Part shown: positions 18,112 through 28,363 of the stretch, one piece after another
Numbering within the stretch: the first letter of the stretch is position 1
Layout: each line of letters opens with the position of its first letter
From: Mesorhizobium sp. Root102
Lineage (GTDB): Bacteria; Pseudomonadota; Alphaproteobacteria; Rhizobiales; Rhizobiaceae
NCBI RefSeq assembly: GCF_001425625.1
Contig: NZ_LMCP01000012.1
Span: 2,620 to 66,619 of the forward strand
Direction: 5' to 3'
Length of the DNA: 64,000 bases
Position numbers and translations under genes: made by a program
Notes under the pieces: generated by a model
Database searches by the model: none
The model's input: only the letters and a program-made list of their open reading frames with translations
What the model was told of the DNA's origin: nothing

Positions 18112-19275
18112 CTATCGCGCCAGATCGGCCACCACGGCGTCGAGCACGATCATGCCGGCTGGCGTGGCGCGCAGGCGGGCGTTGCCGATCGGCGCCACCA
18201 GCCCTTCGCCCTGCAGCATCGACAGCCGCGCGCTCGACAGGCCGCGTCCGGAGAACGCCTCGTAGCGGGCGAGATCGATGCCTTCGGCAAGCCGTAGGCC
18301 CATCAGCAGGAATTCATCGGCCTCTTCCGAACGCGTCAGGATTTCCCCGCCGGTGACGCCATGGCCCTTGGCCTCGACCAGATTGGCCCAGGTTTCCGGC
18401 ATCCGCTCGGCGATCGTCACTGTGCGGCGGCCGTTCTCGACGAAGCGGCCATGCGCGCCGGGGCCAACGCCGACATATTCGCCGTAGCGCCAGTAGGTGA
18501 GATTGTGCCGGCTTTCGGCGCCCTGCCTGGCGTGGTTGGAAATCTCATAGGCCGGCAGGCCGTGCGCCGACGTGATCTCCTGCGTCAGCGCATAGAGATC
18601 GGCGGCATGGTCGTTGTCGGGAATGATGAATTTCTTCGCCGCGTGCAAAGCGTGGAAGGGTGTGCCTTCCTCGATGGTCAGCTGGTAGAGCGAGAGGTGG
18701 TCAGCCGCATGGCCGATCGCCTGTTCGAGTTCCGATGCCCAAGCCTCCGGCGTCTGGCCGGGCCGCGCATAGATGAGATCAAAGGAAAGCCTTGGGAATA
18801 TTTCCCGCGCCAGCCCGATGGCGTGCAGGGCCTCACCGACATTGTGCAGCCGGCCGAGGAAGCGCAAATCCTTGTCGTTCAGCGCCTGCACGCCAAGCGA
18901 CACGCGATTGACGCCAGCCGCCCGGTAGCCGCGAAATCGTTCGGCTTCGACCGAGGACGGATTGGCCTCCAGCGTCACTTCGATGCCGTCAGGCACTGTC
19001 CAGTTCTTCGCCACCGCGTCCAGAACCCTGGCCACCGTTTCAGGCTTCATCAGCGACGGCGTGCCGCCGCCGAGAAAAATGCTGGTCACCTCGCGCGGCC
19101 CGGTGCGCTCGCGCATCGTCGCCAGCTCGGCCTCGAAGGCACTGGCGAAGCGGTCCTGGTCGACCGGCTGGTGGCGGACATGGCTGTTGAAGTCGCAATA
19201 GGGGCACTTGGCCGCGCAGAACGGCCAATGGACATAGACGCCGAAGCCGGGCGTCCGGTCGAGCAGCATGCTCAT
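18112..19275 (-). CDS. hemW: Radical SAM heme chaperone HemW
   Basis: HemW is a radical SAM protein, once named as an oxygen-independent coproporphyrinogen oxidase, that handles heme. The 387-residue protein has the cluster motif [10 protein letters not shown] (C-x-x-x-C-x-x-C) near residue 21, followed by [10 protein letters not shown] and the EANPSSVE stretch, and a C-terminal HemN domain. The extra catalytic residues of true HemN are not expected in this shorter type. Its start overlaps rdgB by four bases. Confidence 0.92.
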   Translation of the reverse strand: MSMLLDRTPGFGVYVHWPFCAAKCPYCDFNSHVRHQPVDQDRFASAFEAELATMRERTGPREVTSIFLGGGTPSLMKPETVARVLDAVAKNWTVPDGIEVTLEANPSSVEAERFRGYRAAGVNRVSLGVQALNDKDLRFLGRLHNVGEALHAIGLAREIFPRLSFDLIYARPGQTPEAWASELEQAIGHAADHLSLYQLTIEEGTPFHALHAAKKFIIPDNDHAADLYALTQEITSAHGLPAYEISNHARQGAESRHNLTYWRYGEYVGVGPGAHGRFVENGRRTVTIAERMPETWANLVEAKGHGVTGGEILTRSEEADEFLLMGLRLAEGIDLARYEAFSGRGLSSARLSMLQGEGLVAPIGNARLRATPAGMIVLDAVVADLAR

Positions 19276-19919
19276 GCCGAGCCCAATCTCGCTTTGGCGA
19301 ATTTCTGGAAGGCGCGGGCGCGGTGCGACAGCGCCGTCGGCTGGCCAGGTTTCCAGCCATGCTTTTCCTCGGCGCTCATCTCGCCAAAAGTTTTTTCGAA
19401 GCCATCGGGCAAAAACACCGGATCATAGCCGAAGCCGAGCTCGCCACGCGGCGGCCAGACCAGCGTGCCTTCGGCCTCGCCGCGATAATATTCCGCCTCG
19501 CCGTCGGGAAACGCCAGGCAGATGACGGCGACAAAGCGGCCCTTGCGCTGTTGCGGCAAGGCCGCGCCGACTTCCTGCAACGCCACTTCGGTGCGCTGCA
19601 TGGCCATGGCGAAATCGCGCGAACCGTCGGGGGTTTCGGCCCAGTTGGCGGTGTAGACGCCGGGCGCGCCGTCGAGCGCTTCGACGCACAGGCCGGAATC
19701 GTCCGACAATGCCGGCAGGCCGGTCGCCTTGGCGGCGGCGAACGCCTTGATGTAGGCGTTCTCCTCGAAGGTGGTGCCGGTTTCATCCGGCTCCGGCAGG
19801 CCATACTCCTTGGCCGATTTCGCTTCGAAGCCGAACGGCCCCATCAGGTCGGCGAATTCGCGCAGCTTGCCGGCATTGTGGCTGGCGACGACGATCTTCT
19901 TGCCATCAAGAGAATGCAT
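19272..19919 (-). CDS. rdgB: XTP/dITP diphosphatase (Ham1 family)
   Basis: RdgB hydrolyses non-canonical purine nucleotides such as dITP and XTP, keeping them out of DNA. The 215-residue protein has the family motifs [11 protein letters not shown] at the N-terminus, FEENAYIKA, and [11 protein letters not shown]. It is full length. The ATG at 19919 shares one base with the stop of the upstream VOC gene (TGATG) and is chosen over an upstream start that would overlap that gene by 90 bases. The rph-rdgB-hemW order is conserved in many alphaproteobacteria; here a VOC gene is inserted. Confidence 0.94.
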   Translation of the reverse strand: MHSLDGKKIVVASHNAGKLREFADLMGPFGFEAKSAKEYGLPEPDETGTTFEENAYIKAFAAAKATGLPALSDDSGLCVEALDGAPGVYTANWAETPDGSRDFAMAMQRTEVALQEVGAALPQQRKGRFVAVICLAFPDGEAEYYRGEAEGTLVWPPRGELGFGYDPVFLPDGFEKTFGEMSAEEKHGWKPGQPTALSHRARAFQKFAKARLGSA

Positions 19920-20329
19920 CAAAGGCCCCAGATTCTTGGCTCGGCAAATTCGATCGAATTGCCCGAGGGGTCGCGTATATAGATCGAACGGCCGCCCTGC
20001 CGCCACTCGAATTCGCTTTCGATGGCGACCTTCTTCGCCTCGAGATGCGCTTTCCAGCGCATAATTTCGTCGGCGCTGGCCGCAAAGCAGAGATGGCCCT
20101 GGCCGACCGTGCCGTGCGGCGGCACCGGCAGCTTGGCGTCGGGCGCCGGCGGGATTTTCGTTGCCTCGGCATTGAAGATGAGCAGCACGCCCGGTCCGCA
20201 GCGGAAGAAGAGGTGCCTGCCGTCGACCTTGCCGAGCAGGTTTAGGCCGAGGATGCCGACATAGAATTCCTCCGCCGCCGCAAGATCGGTCACGTAGAGG
20301 GCGGATTCCAGGATGGCGGAGGGAGTCAC
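19919..20329 (-). CDS. VOC family (glyoxalase / bleomycin-resistance-like) protein
   Basis: The 136-residue protein has the paired beta-alpha-beta-beta-beta modules of the vicinal oxygen chelate fold. It begins with [20 protein letters not shown], carries a metal-site His in GHLCFAA, and ends with [15 protein letters not shown], whose Glu is a usual metal ligand. The function could be a dioxygenase, isomerase or resistance protein. It lies between rph and rdgB and touches rdgB by one base, so it is part of that operon. Confidence 0.85.
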   Translation of the reverse strand: MTPSAILESALYVTDLAAAEEFYVGILGLNLLGKVDGRHLFFRCGPGVLLIFNAEATKIPPAPDAKLPVPPHGTVGQGHLCFAASADEIMRWKAHLEAKKVAIESEFEWRQGGRSIYIRDPSGNSIEFAEPRIWGL

Positions 20330-20339
20330 CAGAAAGCCG

Positions 20340-21056
20340 TCAAGCCACTGCCATCTGCTGCAGGCTGACCAGGCGCTGGATGCCTTTCTTGGCCAGGCCC
20401 ATCAAGTCCGCGAACTGCTCTTCCGAGAAAGGTTCGCCCTCGGCGGTGCCCTGGATCTCGACGATCCCGCCCTTGCCGGTCATGACGAAATTGGCGTCGG
20501 TGCCGGCCGAAGAATCCTCGATATAGTCGAGATCGATGACCGGCTGGCCGTCATGGATGCCGCAGGAGATCGCCGCGACATGGTCCTTCAGCACCTTGGC
20601 GACGCTGGCCATCTGGCGGGCTTCCATCCAGCGCAGGCAGTCATACAGCGCCACCCAGCCGCCGGTGATCGAGGCGGTGCGGGTGCCGCCATCGGCCTGG
20701 ATAACGTCGCAGTCGACGGTGATCTGCTGCTCGCCCAACGCCTGCAAGTCGACCACGGCGCGCAAGGAGCGGCCGATCAGCCGCTGGATTTCCAGCGTGC
20801 GGCCGCCCTGCTTGCCGGCTGAAGCCTCGCGGCGCATGCGTTCGCCGGTCGAGCGCGGCAGCATGCCGTATTCCGCCGTCACCCAGCCCTTGCCGGAATT
20901 GCGCATCCAGCCCGGCACTTTTTCCTCGAGGCTGGCCGTGCACAGGACATGCGTGTCGCCGAACTTCACCAGGCATGAGCCTTCGGCATGCTTGGAGACG
21001 CCGCGCTCGAAGGAGATGGCGCGCATTTCGTCGAATTGGCGTTTGGAGGGGCGCAT
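20340..21056 (-). CDS. rph: Ribonuclease PH
   Basis: RNase PH trims tRNA 3' ends by phosphorolysis. The 238-residue protein starts [20 protein letters not shown] and contains [19 protein letters not shown], the [11 protein letters not shown] stretch and the phosphate-site region [11 protein letters not shown]. The upstream start at 21125 would add 23 unconserved residues, so ATG at 21056 is used. The gene diverges from hrcA across about 180 bases. Confidence 0.95.
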   Translation of the reverse strand: MRPSKRQFDEMRAISFERGVSKHAEGSCLVKFGDTHVLCTASLEEKVPGWMRNSGKGWVTAEYGMLPRSTGERMRREASAGKQGGRTLEIQRLIGRSLRAVVDLQALGEQQITVDCDVIQADGGTRTASITGGWVALYDCLRWMEARQMASVAKVLKDHVAAISCGIHDGQPVIDLDYIEDSSAGTDANFVMTGKGGIVEIQGTAEGEPFSEEQFADLMGLAKKGIQRLVSLQQMAVA

Positions 21057-21234
21057 TCTGGCTGCTTTCTTGTCATTTTTTCGGAATCTTGGCCGGCTTG
21101 TAACCACATGGGAGGCGTGGCGCAAAGGAAAATGGCCTGACGATCTGACACAGACATCGGGTCATCTCACAAAGACACCGGGTTGCGCCGGCCGTAGTGA
21201 AGTCTATATCCTTGGGCCGGAGGTTTTTGGCCGT

Positions 21235-22317
21235 ATGACCAAGGCAGTCGATCCCGGTTCGCAGTCGCCCGCGCTTCAGTCGCTCGACATGCGTTCCCGC
21301 GACATCTTCCGGCGCATCGTCGATTCCTATCTCAGGGACGGTGAACCAGTCGGATCACGCAGCCTGTCGCGCATCCTGCCGTCCTCGCTGTCGCCGGCGA
21401 CCATCCGCAACGTGATGAGCGACCTCGAGCATCTCGGCCTGATCTACGCGCCGCACATCTCGGCCGGCCGGCTGCCGACGCAAGCCGGCCTGCGTTTCTT
21501 CGTCGATGCCTTCATGGAGCTTGGCGACCTCTCCGACGAGGAGCGCCGCGCCATCGAGGCACAGGTTCGCGCGTCCGGCTCCGGCGCGACGCTCGAGCAC
21601 ATGCTGACCGAGGCCAGCCAGATGCTGTCGGGCATGTCGCGCGGCGCCGGCCTGGTGCTGGCCGCCAAGAACGAGGTGGCGCTGAAGCACATCGAATTCA
21701 TCCAGCTTGAGCCGACCAAGGCGCTGGCGGTGCTGGTGTCGCAGAACGGCGACGTCGAAAACCGCGTCGTCGAGCTGCCCGCCGGCATCACCGTCTCGCA
21801 ACTGCACGAGGCCTCGAATTTCCTCAACGCCCATATCCGCGGCCGCACGCTGGCCGAGGCGCGGATCGAGATCGCCCGCATCAAGGAAGAAACCAGGGCC
21901 GCACTCGACACGCTGTCGCAGGACCTGGTCGAGAAAGGGCTGGCGGTGTGGGCCGGCGCCGACAGCGGCCTGCCGGCGCGGCTTATCGTGCGCGGCCGCG
22001 CCAATCTGCTCGAAAACGTCACCGCCCAGGCCGACATCGAATTGCTGCGGCATTTGTTCGAGGACATGGAGACGCAGGACGGGCTGATCCAGCTGCTCGA
22101 CCTTGCCGAGGAAGGCTCGGGCGTGCGCATTTTCATCGGCTCGGAAAACAAGCTGTTCTCGCTGTCGGGCTCGTCGCTGGTGGTTGCGCCTTATCGCGAC
22201 AAGGAAGCCCGCGTCATCGGCGCGCTCGGCGTCATCGGCCCGACCCGGCTGAACTATGCCCGCATCGTGCCAATGGTCGACTATACGGCGCAGCTGATTT
22301 CCCGCATGCTGCGCTAA
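21235..22317 (+). CDS. hrcA: Heat-inducible transcription repressor HrcA
   Basis: HrcA represses chaperonin operons by binding CIRCE elements. The 360-residue protein has an N-terminal winged helix (RDIFRRIVDSYLRDGEPVGS, then LSPATIRNVMSDLEHLGL) and the C-terminal domain ending IGPTRLNYARIVPMVDYTA. The ATG at 21235 has GGAGG about ten bases upstream. In many relatives grpE follows hrcA; here a small coiled-coil gene does instead. I saw no CIRCE copy (TTAGCACTC-N9-GAGTGCTAA) near it. Confidence 0.95.
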   Translation: MTKAVDPGSQSPALQSLDMRSRDIFRRIVDSYLRDGEPVGSRSLSRILPSSLSPATIRNVMSDLEHLGLIYAPHISAGRLPTQAGLRFFVDAFMELGDLSDEERRAIEAQVRASGSGATLEHMLTEASQMLSGMSRGAGLVLAAKNEVALKHIEFIQLEPTKALAVLVSQNGDVENRVVELPAGITVSQLHEASNFLNAHIRGRTLAEARIEIARIKEETRAALDTLSQDLVEKGLAVWAGADSGLPARLIVRGRANLLENVTAQADIELLRHLFEDMETQDGLIQLLDLAEEGSGVRIFIGSENKLFSLSGSSLVVAPYRDKEARVIGALGVIGPTRLNYARIVPMVDYTAQLISRMLR

Positions 22318-22326
22318 GGTGTTGAT

Positions 22327-22354
22327 ATTCAGGTGATGCCGGCCTGACCTGAAT
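22327..22354 (+). repeat. Inverted repeat after hrcA
   Basis: The arms ATTCAGGT (22327-22334) and ACCTGAAT (22347-22354) are perfect inverted repeats around 12 bases. The repeat lies just past the hrcA stop. Without a following T-run it is a weak candidate for a transcript end or 3' hairpin. Confidence 0.4.
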
Positions 22355-22399
22355 CTGAACACCTTGGATCCAAACCTAAGGCTGCTGAGGAGAAAAAGA

Positions 22400-22597
22400 A
22401 TGGCGCTCGAAGAACTCAAGGCCCGGATCAGCCTGTTGCTGGAGGAGATGGTCAACCAGCCGGAAGACCAGCACGAGATCCAGGAGCAGCTGCGCGAAAA
22501 ACTGCGGGAAATGCGCGCCATGGGCCTGCCGCTGCCGGCCGATCTCGTCGCACTCGAAAAACGCCTCGACGACGATTTCTACGCTGCCGGAACCTGA
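22400..22597 (+). CDS. Small coiled-coil protein (65 aa), hypothetical
   Basis: The product begins MALEELKARISLLLEEMVNQ and is highly charged and helical, with a likely coiled coil over residues 2-40 and the stretch LREMRAMGLPLPADLVALEKRLD. ATG at 22400 has GAGGAG at good spacing; a TTG 12 codons earlier is less likely. It follows hrcA by 82 bases and may be co-transcribed. I do not know its function. Confidence 0.7.
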   Translation: MALEELKARISLLLEEMVNQPEDQHEIQEQLREKLREMRAMGLPLPADLVALEKRLDDDFYAAGT

Positions 22598-22641
22598 ACC
22601 GGAAATCGGACCTTCGCTTCCTTCAACTCATCGTGGGCTGC

Positions 22642-22666
22642 GGAACGATCGGCGAAACCGCCCGTT
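22642..22666 (+). promoter_or_regulatory. EcfG (general stress sigma factor)-type promoter
   Basis: GGAAC (22642-22646), 16 bases, then CGTT (22663-22666) exactly matches the alphaproteobacterial general-stress promoter GGAAC-N16/17-CGTT. It ends 33 bases before the sugar dehydrogenase ATG, which is the right distance for a start site. The match and spacing are seen directly; EcfG use is inferred. Confidence 0.7.
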
Positions 22667-22698
22667 CCTGTCTTCACGGCTAAATATGGGAGGGCAGG

Positions 22699-24051
22699 AT
22701 GATCCGTTTCGCCGGTCTGGCTATTTCCGCCGCCCTGTTTGTCACCGCAACAGCATTCGCCCAGCAGGCGGACGAGCCGGTGCTGAAAGGTGCGGCCGCT
22801 TTTGGCGACTGGCGTGCCGACAGGCCAGGAGTGCGCCGTCTGATCAGGCCGAACGATCTGCCAAAACCTTACGTCACCAAATCCGCCTCGAACAGCGCCG
22901 GCCTCGCCGAAAGGCCGGCGGGTGCCAAGCCCAAGTTGCCGCCGGGCTTCTCGGCAGAGCTGATCGCGTCGGGCATCGACAATCCGCGCGTCGTGCGTGT
23001 GGCGCCGAATGGCGACCTGTTCGTCGCCGACAGCGAGGCCAACCAGGTCCGCGTCTATCGCCTGGCCGAGGGCAGCGCGAAGCCGGCGCAGGACGGCATC
23101 TTTGCCGGCAACCTCAACCAGCCCTATGGCATTGCCTTCTATCCCCCGGGCAATGACCCGCAATGGGTCTATGTCGCCAACAGCGACAGCGTCGTGCGCT
23201 TTGCCTACCGCAAGGGCGACCTGAAAGCCGCCGGCGAAGCTGAAACCATCGTCGACAACATCCCTGCCAGTCATCACTGGACGCGCGACATTGCCTTCTC
23301 GCCGGACGGCAAGACGCTCTATCTGTCGGTCGGCTCGGGATCGAACGTCGCGCAGGATATGGGCAAGGAACCGAAGGGCGGCCTCGACGCCTGGGCGAAG
23401 TCTCAGCCGCTCGGCGCCACATGGGGGTCCGAGGACGGCCGCGCCGATGTGCTGGCCTTCGACCCCAACGGCAAGAACGGTCGCATCGTCGCCACCGGGC
23501 TGCGCAACTGTTCGGGCATGACCGTGCAGCCGGCGACCGGCGCGCTGTGGTGTGTCGTCAATGAGCGCGATGGGCTCGGCGACAATGTGCCGTCCGAATA
23601 TGCAACCGTGGTCAAGGACGGCGCCTTCTATGGCTGGCCCTGGTACTATATCGGCAACAACGAGGATCCGCGCAGCAAGGGCGAGCGCCCCGACCTTGCC
23701 GGTAAGGCGACCACTCCCGATGTGCTGATGCAGGCGCATTCGGCGCCGCTCAATATCGCCTTCTACGACGGGAAGACCTTTCCGGCCGAATACCAAGGCG
23801 ACGCCTTCGTCGCTTTGCATGGTTCATGGAACCGCGGCAACAGGACCGGCTACAAGGTGGTGCGGTTGCTGTTCAGGGACGGCAAGCCAACCGGCGAATA
23901 TGAGGATTTCATCACCGGCTTCGTCGTCTCCAACGACGAGGTCTGGGGCCGACCGGTCGGCGTTGCGGTGGCGAACGACGGCGCGCTGATCGTGACCGAG
24001 GACGGCAACGGCACCATCTGGCGCGTCACCCATGGCAACGGTCGGTCCTGA
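22699..24051 (+). CDS. PQQ-dependent sugar dehydrogenase / sorbosone dehydrogenase-like protein, periplasmic
   Basis: The 450-residue protein starts with a cleavable signal peptide (about residues 1-22, ending TAFAQQ). It then has the beta-propeller stretches [38 protein letters not shown] and [19 protein letters not shown] typical of the glucose/sorbosone dehydrogenase family. It would oxidise a sugar or aldehyde in the periplasm, possibly with PQQ; the substrate is unknown and no PQQ synthesis genes are in the window. GGAGGG precedes the ATG. The EcfG-type promoter upstream suggests induction in general stress. Confidence 0.82.
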   Translation: MIRFAGLAISAALFVTATAFAQQADEPVLKGAAAFGDWRADRPGVRRLIRPNDLPKPYVTKSASNSAGLAERPAGAKPKLPPGFSAELIASGIDNPRVVRVAPNGDLFVADSEANQVRVYRLAEGSAKPAQDGIFAGNLNQPYGIAFYPPGNDPQWVYVANSDSVVRFAYRKGDLKAAGEAETIVDNIPASHHWTRDIAFSPDGKTLYLSVGSGSNVAQDMGKEPKGGLDAWAKSQPLGATWGSEDGRADVLAFDPNGKNGRIVATGLRNCSGMTVQPATGALWCVVNERDGLGDNVPSEYATVVKDGAFYGWPWYYIGNNEDPRSKGERPDLAGKATTPDVLMQAHSAPLNIAFYDGKTFPAEYQGDAFVALHGSWNRGNRTGYKVVRLLFRDGKPTGEYEDFITGFVVSNDEVWGRPVGVAVANDGALIVTEDGNGTIWRVTHGNGRS

Positions 24052-24161
24052 CCGCAAATCCGCGCATCGGCGTGGTGCAATCGAATCCGACGCCAGGGAA
24101 TTCACGCCGGGCGGACTTGTGCGGACGGTGTCACAACAGCGCCGCGCGCAAGGCCGCAACC

Positions 24162-24779
24162 ATGATCCTCACCGGATTCCTCGCCTACAGTGCCGCTCTC
24201 GGCATCGCCGCCGCGATTCCTGGTCCCGGCATCACCGCGCTTGTCGCGCGGGCGCTCGGCTCCGGCTTTCGCACGTCGCTGGCGATGTCGTTTGGCCTGA
24301 TGGTTGGCGACATCACCTATCTGACCGCCGTGGTGCTCGGTCTCGCCTTCGTCGCGCAGAGTTTCGGCATGGTTTTTCTCGCCATCAAATGGCTCGGCGT
24401 CGCCTATCTCGCCTTCCTCGGCTGGCGCTTCTGGAACAGCGGCATCACGCCCGAGACCGTCGAGGCCAGGAAAGGCAAAAGCGGGCTGCTGTCGAGCTTC
24501 GTCGCCGGCCTGACCGTCACGCTCGGCAATCCGAAGACGATGATCTTCTATCTCGCCATCACGCCGACCATCGTCGACCTGAAGACCATCACGCTGGCCG
24601 ATTACGGCATTCTCGTCGCGCTGACGGTCGTCGTGCTTCTGGTGGTGCTGGTGCCATATCTGGCGCTGGCCGCCAAGGCGCGCTGGTTTCTGAAATCGCC
24701 GCGCGCGCTCAAGGCGCTGAACCGCACGGCCGCCGGCTTCATGGTCGGTGCTGCTGCGGCGATTGCCGCCCGCCAGTAG
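24162..24779 (+). CDS. LysE family amino-acid exporter
   Basis: The 205-residue protein has about six membrane helices. It shows the LysE/RhtB pattern: an N-terminal helix with [20 protein letters not shown], then [30 protein letters not shown], and [17 protein letters not shown]. It probably exports an amino acid or related small molecule. ATG at 24162 is used because it starts just before the first helix; upstream starts add an Arg/Cys-rich stretch not seen in the family. It follows the sugar dehydrogenase gene by 110 bases. Confidence 0.88.
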   Translation: MILTGFLAYSAALGIAAAIPGPGITALVARALGSGFRTSLAMSFGLMVGDITYLTAVVLGLAFVAQSFGMVFLAIKWLGVAYLAFLGWRFWNSGITPETVEARKGKSGLLSSFVAGLTVTLGNPKTMIFYLAITPTIVDLKTITLADYGILVALTVVVLLVVLVPYLALAAKARWFLKSPRALKALNRTAAGFMVGAAAAIAARQ

Positions 24780-24958
24780 AGGGCTTTTGGCCAAAGCATT
24801 TTGCAAACAGGCTTTTTCGGGAAATGATTTTCCGGGACGAGGGCGTTTTAGACACAGGCCCCACTCGGATATTTTCGGCTGACAGCTTATGTTGCGCGGC
24901 TGAAGGCCCTATCTTGCCGGCTGCAATGCCACTGCCTGAAATTCTGGGAGCGAAACCA

Positions 24959-25939
24959 ATGAACAAGCCCGCCACATCAGCCCGCGTGCCCGGCCGCGGC
25001 CGCGTCTACGATTCCATCACCGACACGATCGGCGACACGCCGCTGGTGCGGCTCGACAAGTTCGCTAAGGAAAAGGGCATCGTCGCCAATCTCATCGGCA
25101 AGCTCGAATTCTTCAATCCGATCGCTTCGGTCAAGGACCGTATCGGCGTGGCGATGATCGAGGCACTGGAGGCATCCGGCAAGATTTCTCCCGGCAAGAC
25201 CACGCTGATCGAACCGACGTCCGGCAACACCGGCATCGCGCTTGCCTTCGCCGCTGCCGCCAAGGGCTACAAGCTGATCCTGACGATGCCGGAAACGATG
25301 TCGATCGAGCGCAGGAAAATGCTGGCGCTGCTCGGTGCCGAGCTGGTGCTGACCGAGGGCCCGAAAGGCATGAAGGGCGCTATCGCCAAGGCCGACGAAC
25401 TGGCAGCGACGATCCCCAATGCGATCATTCCGCAGCAGTTCGAGAATCCGGCCAACCCGGAAATCCATCGCACGACGACGGCTGAGGAAATCTGGAACGA
25501 CACGCTTGGCGAGGTCGATATCTTCGTCGCCGGCATCGGCACCGGCGGCACCATCACCGGCGTCGGCCAGGTGCTGAAGAAGCGCAAGCCTTCGGTGCAT
25601 GTCGTCGCTGTCGAGCCGGAATCCTCGGCGGTTCTGTCGGGCGGCCAGCCCGGCCCGCACAAGATCCAGGGCCTCGGCGCCGGCTTCGCGCCCAAAATCC
25701 TCGACACCACGGTCTATGACGAGATCGTCAAGGTGTCGAACGAGGATTCGGTCGCCAATGCCCGCCTCGTCGCCCGCCTCGAAGGCGTGCCGGTCGGCAT
25801 CTCGTCGGGCGCCGCCCTGCAGGCGGCCATCGTCGTCGGCTCGCGGCCGGAGAACAAGGGCAAGAACCTTGTGGTGATCATCCCATCCTTCGCCGAGCGC
25901 TATCTGTCGACCATCCTGTTCGAGGGATTGGGATCGTAG
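24959..25939 (+). CDS. cysK: Cysteine synthase A (O-acetylserine sulfhydrylase)
   Basis: CysK makes L-cysteine from O-acetylserine and sulfide with PLP. The 326-residue protein carries the PLP-binding Lys59 in [11 protein letters not shown], the substrate loop TSGNTG, the phosphate-binding loop [10 protein letters not shown], and the [10 protein letters not shown] motif near the C-terminus. It is full length. ATG at 24959 has GGGAG eight bases upstream. The 180 bases before it hold no clear riboswitch. Confidence 0.94.
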   Translation: MNKPATSARVPGRGRVYDSITDTIGDTPLVRLDKFAKEKGIVANLIGKLEFFNPIASVKDRIGVAMIEALEASGKISPGKTTLIEPTSGNTGIALAFAAAAKGYKLILTMPETMSIERRKMLALLGAELVLTEGPKGMKGAIAKADELAATIPNAIIPQQFENPANPEIHRTTTAEEIWNDTLGEVDIFVAGIGTGGTITGVGQVLKKRKPSVHVVAVEPESSAVLSGGQPGPHKIQGLGAGFAPKILDTTVYDEIVKVSNEDSVANARLVARLEGVPVGISSGAALQAAIVVGSRPENKGKNLVVIIPSFAERYLSTILFEGLGS

Positions 25940-26068
25940 TCCAACGCTTCTTCGTGACCAAGCTGGCCCGCTGAAAAACCGCCCGTGGCCGCGTCAGCGG
26001 CTTGAGCGCGACACCGCTTCCGGTTCATATCGCCCCCAGCCTGCTTTGCGCGGGCCGGGGAGGTTTTC

Positions 26069-26695
26069 ATGTACAAGCTCTACACCCGTCCGGGCAGCGG
26101 CGGCTTCGTCGTCGAGGCGGCGCTGGCGCTGGCCAACGCACCGTTCGAGCAGATCGACGTGCCGAAGACGGACCGGCCCGATCCGGCCTTCCTCGGCATC
26201 AGTCCCTTGAATCAGGTTCCGGTGCTGACCTTGCCGGACGGAAGCTCGATGACCGAATCGGCGGCGATCTGCATCCTGCTTGCCGAGCGTCACCCCAATG
26301 CCGGCCTGGCGCCGGCGATCGACGCGCCTGCCCGCGCCGACTTCCTGCGCTGGATGGCATTCATGTCGTCGGTGCTCTATCCGGCGGTACTGCGTTTCTA
26401 CTACGCGTATCGATACACGGCCGATCCCGACGGCACCAAGGCGGTCAAGCAGGCGGCCGTCGCCGAGATGGATCGCGGCTTTGCCGTTCTTGATGCCGCT
26501 CTCGAAGGCCGCGACTGGCTGGTCGGCGACCAGCTGTCGCTGGCCGACATCTATCTGGCCATGCTGGTGGCGTGGCATCCCGACGTCGACAGGGCGCGCG
26601 CGACCTGGCCTGATATCGAGCGCCTGTGGTCGAAACTGCGCGAGAACCCTCTGATGAGGACGCTCAACACATCGCATGAGATGTGGCCAGGCTGA
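26069..26695 (+). CDS. Glutathione S-transferase family protein
   Basis: The 208-residue protein has the N-terminal thioredoxin-like domain (MYKLYTRPGSGGFVVEAAL, then NQVPVLTLPDGSSMTESAAI with the cis-Pro and the Glu-Ser pair that binds glutathione). A helical C-terminal domain follows with GDQLSLADIYLAML. It is probably a cytoplasmic detoxification enzyme; the substrate is unknown. GGGGAGG precedes the ATG. It converges with the sigma factor gene, 21 bases apart. Confidence 0.9.
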   Translation: MYKLYTRPGSGGFVVEAALALANAPFEQIDVPKTDRPDPAFLGISPLNQVPVLTLPDGSSMTESAAICILLAERHPNAGLAPAIDAPARADFLRWMAFMSSVLYPAVLRFYYAYRYTADPDGTKAVKQAAVAEMDRGFAVLDAALEGRDWLVGDQLSLADIYLAMLVAWHPDVDRARATWPDIERLWSKLRENPLMRTLNTSHEMWPG

Positions 26696-26716
26696 ACGGA
26701 CGGCCGGTGGCGAGGC

Positions 26717-27964
26717 TCAATTTCTGAGCACTGCCCGTTTCCCCTGCAGGAACCGGCGCACCGCCGGGTCGCGTTCGAGGCCGATCGCCCGATCATAGGC
26801 CTCGATTGCCTGTGGCACCTGACCGAGCCTGGCCAGCAGACCGGCGCGGGCTGCCCAATAGGGCTGATAGTCATCAAGCCGCTTGTCGTCGCCCAGTACA
26901 TAGAGGGCCGCCAATCCGGCCACGGCGCCCTTGGCCTCGGCAATCGCCACCGCACGGTTGATCGCCACCACCGGCGATCCTGCGATCGAAAGCAGCGCGT
27001 CGTAGAGCTCGCGGATCGCCACCCAGTCGGTGCGGCCGGTCAGCCGTCGTGCCACATGTGCGGACTGCACGGCCGCCTCAAGCTGATAGCGACCAATGAC
27101 GCCCATGGCCGCGGCGTGGGAAAGCAGCGCCTCCGCCTCATTGATGAGGGCGCGGTCCCATAGAAGGCAATCCTGCTCCGCCAGCGGCACGAAGTCACCT
27201 TCGGCGCTGCGCCGTGCGGCGCGGCGCGCCTCGGCAAACAGCATCAGCGACAAGAGGCCCAGCGCCTCGGGCTCCTCCGGCATCTGCGAAGCCACCAGCC
27301 GGCCAAGCCAGATGCCTTCGGTCGCCAGGTTGCGGCGCTGCGTCTCGGTGCCCGCGGGGTCGGACCAGCCTTCGGCGAAGGCGGCGTAGATCGCTTCCAG
27401 CACCGCGTCCAGCCTTTCGCCGAGTTCGGCCCGCTCCGGCACGCGGAACGGAATGCCGGCCTCACGGATACGGGTCTTGGCGCGCACCAGGCGCTGGCCC
27501 ATGGTTGCCGGCGAGACCAGGAAGGCAGAGGCGATCGTCGCGGCGTCGAACCCCAGCACCGTCTGCAGGATGAGCGGCGAACGCACGCTCGATTCGATCG
27601 CCGGATGGGCGCAGGCGAACATCAGCCGCAGCCGTTCGTCGGGCAGGTCTTCGTCGGTCATGTGCGCCTCCGCCTCCTCGGCAATCAGCTTGAGATGCTC
27701 GCGGCCGGCTTCGCTGGTCAGCCGCCGCCGCACCGCATCGACACGGCGCCGCCTTGCCACCGCCAGCAGCCAGGCTTCCGGTTTCTTGGGTACGCCGGTT
27801 CGAGGCCATCGCTCCAATGCGGCAGCGAAAGCATCGGCCAGTGCATCCTCGGCGCCGGCCACGTCGCGCGTGCGCGCCGCGAGCCAGGCGACAAGCCTGC
27901 CGTAGCTTTGCCGGGCGGCGACTTCCGCCGCCGCCCGCGCGATCTCCAGGCCATTCTCCATCAC
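26717..27964 (-). CDS. ECF sigma factor of the ECF42 type (C-terminal extension)
   Basis: The 415-residue protein joins an ECF sigma core to a long C-terminal extension. Region 2 lies at about residues 15-80 (AEDALADAFAAALERWP, KPEAWLLAVARRRRVD) and region 4 at about 120-170 (DAATIASAFLVSPATMGQRLVRAKTRIR). A DUF6596 stretch (AIYAAFAEGWSD...) and TPR-like helices (LARLGQVPQAIEAYDRAI) follow. In ECF42 proteins this extension replaces an anti-sigma factor, and the genes sit beside DGPF-motif proteins, as here. Its start overlaps the preceding DGPF gene by four bases, and both upstream genes have matching promoter motifs, which implies autoregulation. Confidence 0.9.
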   Translation of the reverse strand: MMENGLEIARAAAEVAARQSYGRLVAWLAARTRDVAGAEDALADAFAAALERWPRTGVPKKPEAWLLAVARRRRVDAVRRRLTSEAGREHLKLIAEEAEAHMTDEDLPDERLRLMFACAHPAIESSVRSPLILQTVLGFDAATIASAFLVSPATMGQRLVRAKTRIREAGIPFRVPERAELGERLDAVLEAIYAAFAEGWSDPAGTETQRRNLATEGIWLGRLVASQMPEEPEALGLLSLMLFAEARRAARRSAEGDFVPLAEQDCLLWDRALINEAEALLSHAAAMGVIGRYQLEAAVQSAHVARRLTGRTDWVAIRELYDALLSIAGSPVVAINRAVAIAEAKGAVAGLAALYVLGDDKRLDDYQPYWAARAGLLARLGQVPQAIEAYDRAIGLERDPAVRRFLQGKRAVLRN

Positions 27965-28314
27965 ATGGTCTGTTCCCAGATCGGCCGCAGCTCGACCGTG
28001 CCGGCACTGGCGGCGGGGCAGCGCGCCGCCCAGGCGATAGCGGCATCGGCGTCCTCAGCCTCGATCATGTAGAAGCCGGCGAGCTGCTCCTTGGTGTCGG
28101 CATAGGGGCCGTCGAGCACGTTGGTCTTGCCGTTGGCCATCCGCACTGAAGTGGCGGCCTGGGTCGGCTTCAGCCGGTCGCCGGCCAGCCAGGCGCCGGA
28201 TTTCTTCAACGCCTCGGTATAGGCGCCATAGGCTGCGCTGATCTCGTAGGTCTTATCGGTCGGCGCGGCCGCCATGGCGGCTTCGTTGACGTAGATCAAA
28301 AGCATGTATCGCAT
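27961..28314 (-). CDS. DGPF-motif / YCII-related protein, copy 2
   Basis: The 117-residue protein begins MRYMLLIYVNEAA and has the LDGPYADTKEQLAGFYMIE stretch containing the DGPY form of the DGPF motif, followed by AIAWAARCPAA. YCII-fold proteins of this type are partners of ECF42 sigma factors; their biochemical role is not settled. The stop overlaps the sigma gene start (ATGA). It is a close paralogue of the next gene upstream, and its 5' flank is duplicated as well. Confidence 0.9.
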   Translation of the reverse strand: MRYMLLIYVNEAAMAAAPTDKTYEISAAYGAYTEALKKSGAWLAGDRLKPTQAATSVRMANGKTNVLDGPYADTKEQLAGFYMIEAEDADAAIAWAARCPAASAGTVELRPIWEQTM

Positions 28315-28363
28315 GGTCTTCTCCCATTTTCTCGAAGGCCGCTTCGTTGCTGGCCGACCCTAT

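Noticed and set aside
21057..21234. Possible CIRCE or heat-shock promoter between rph and hrcA
   Set aside because: No CIRCE inverted repeat and no convincing RpoH -35/-10 pair could be read.
24780..24958. Possible riboswitch before cysK
   Set aside because: No conserved SAM-type core or strong paired stems are evident in the 180 bases.
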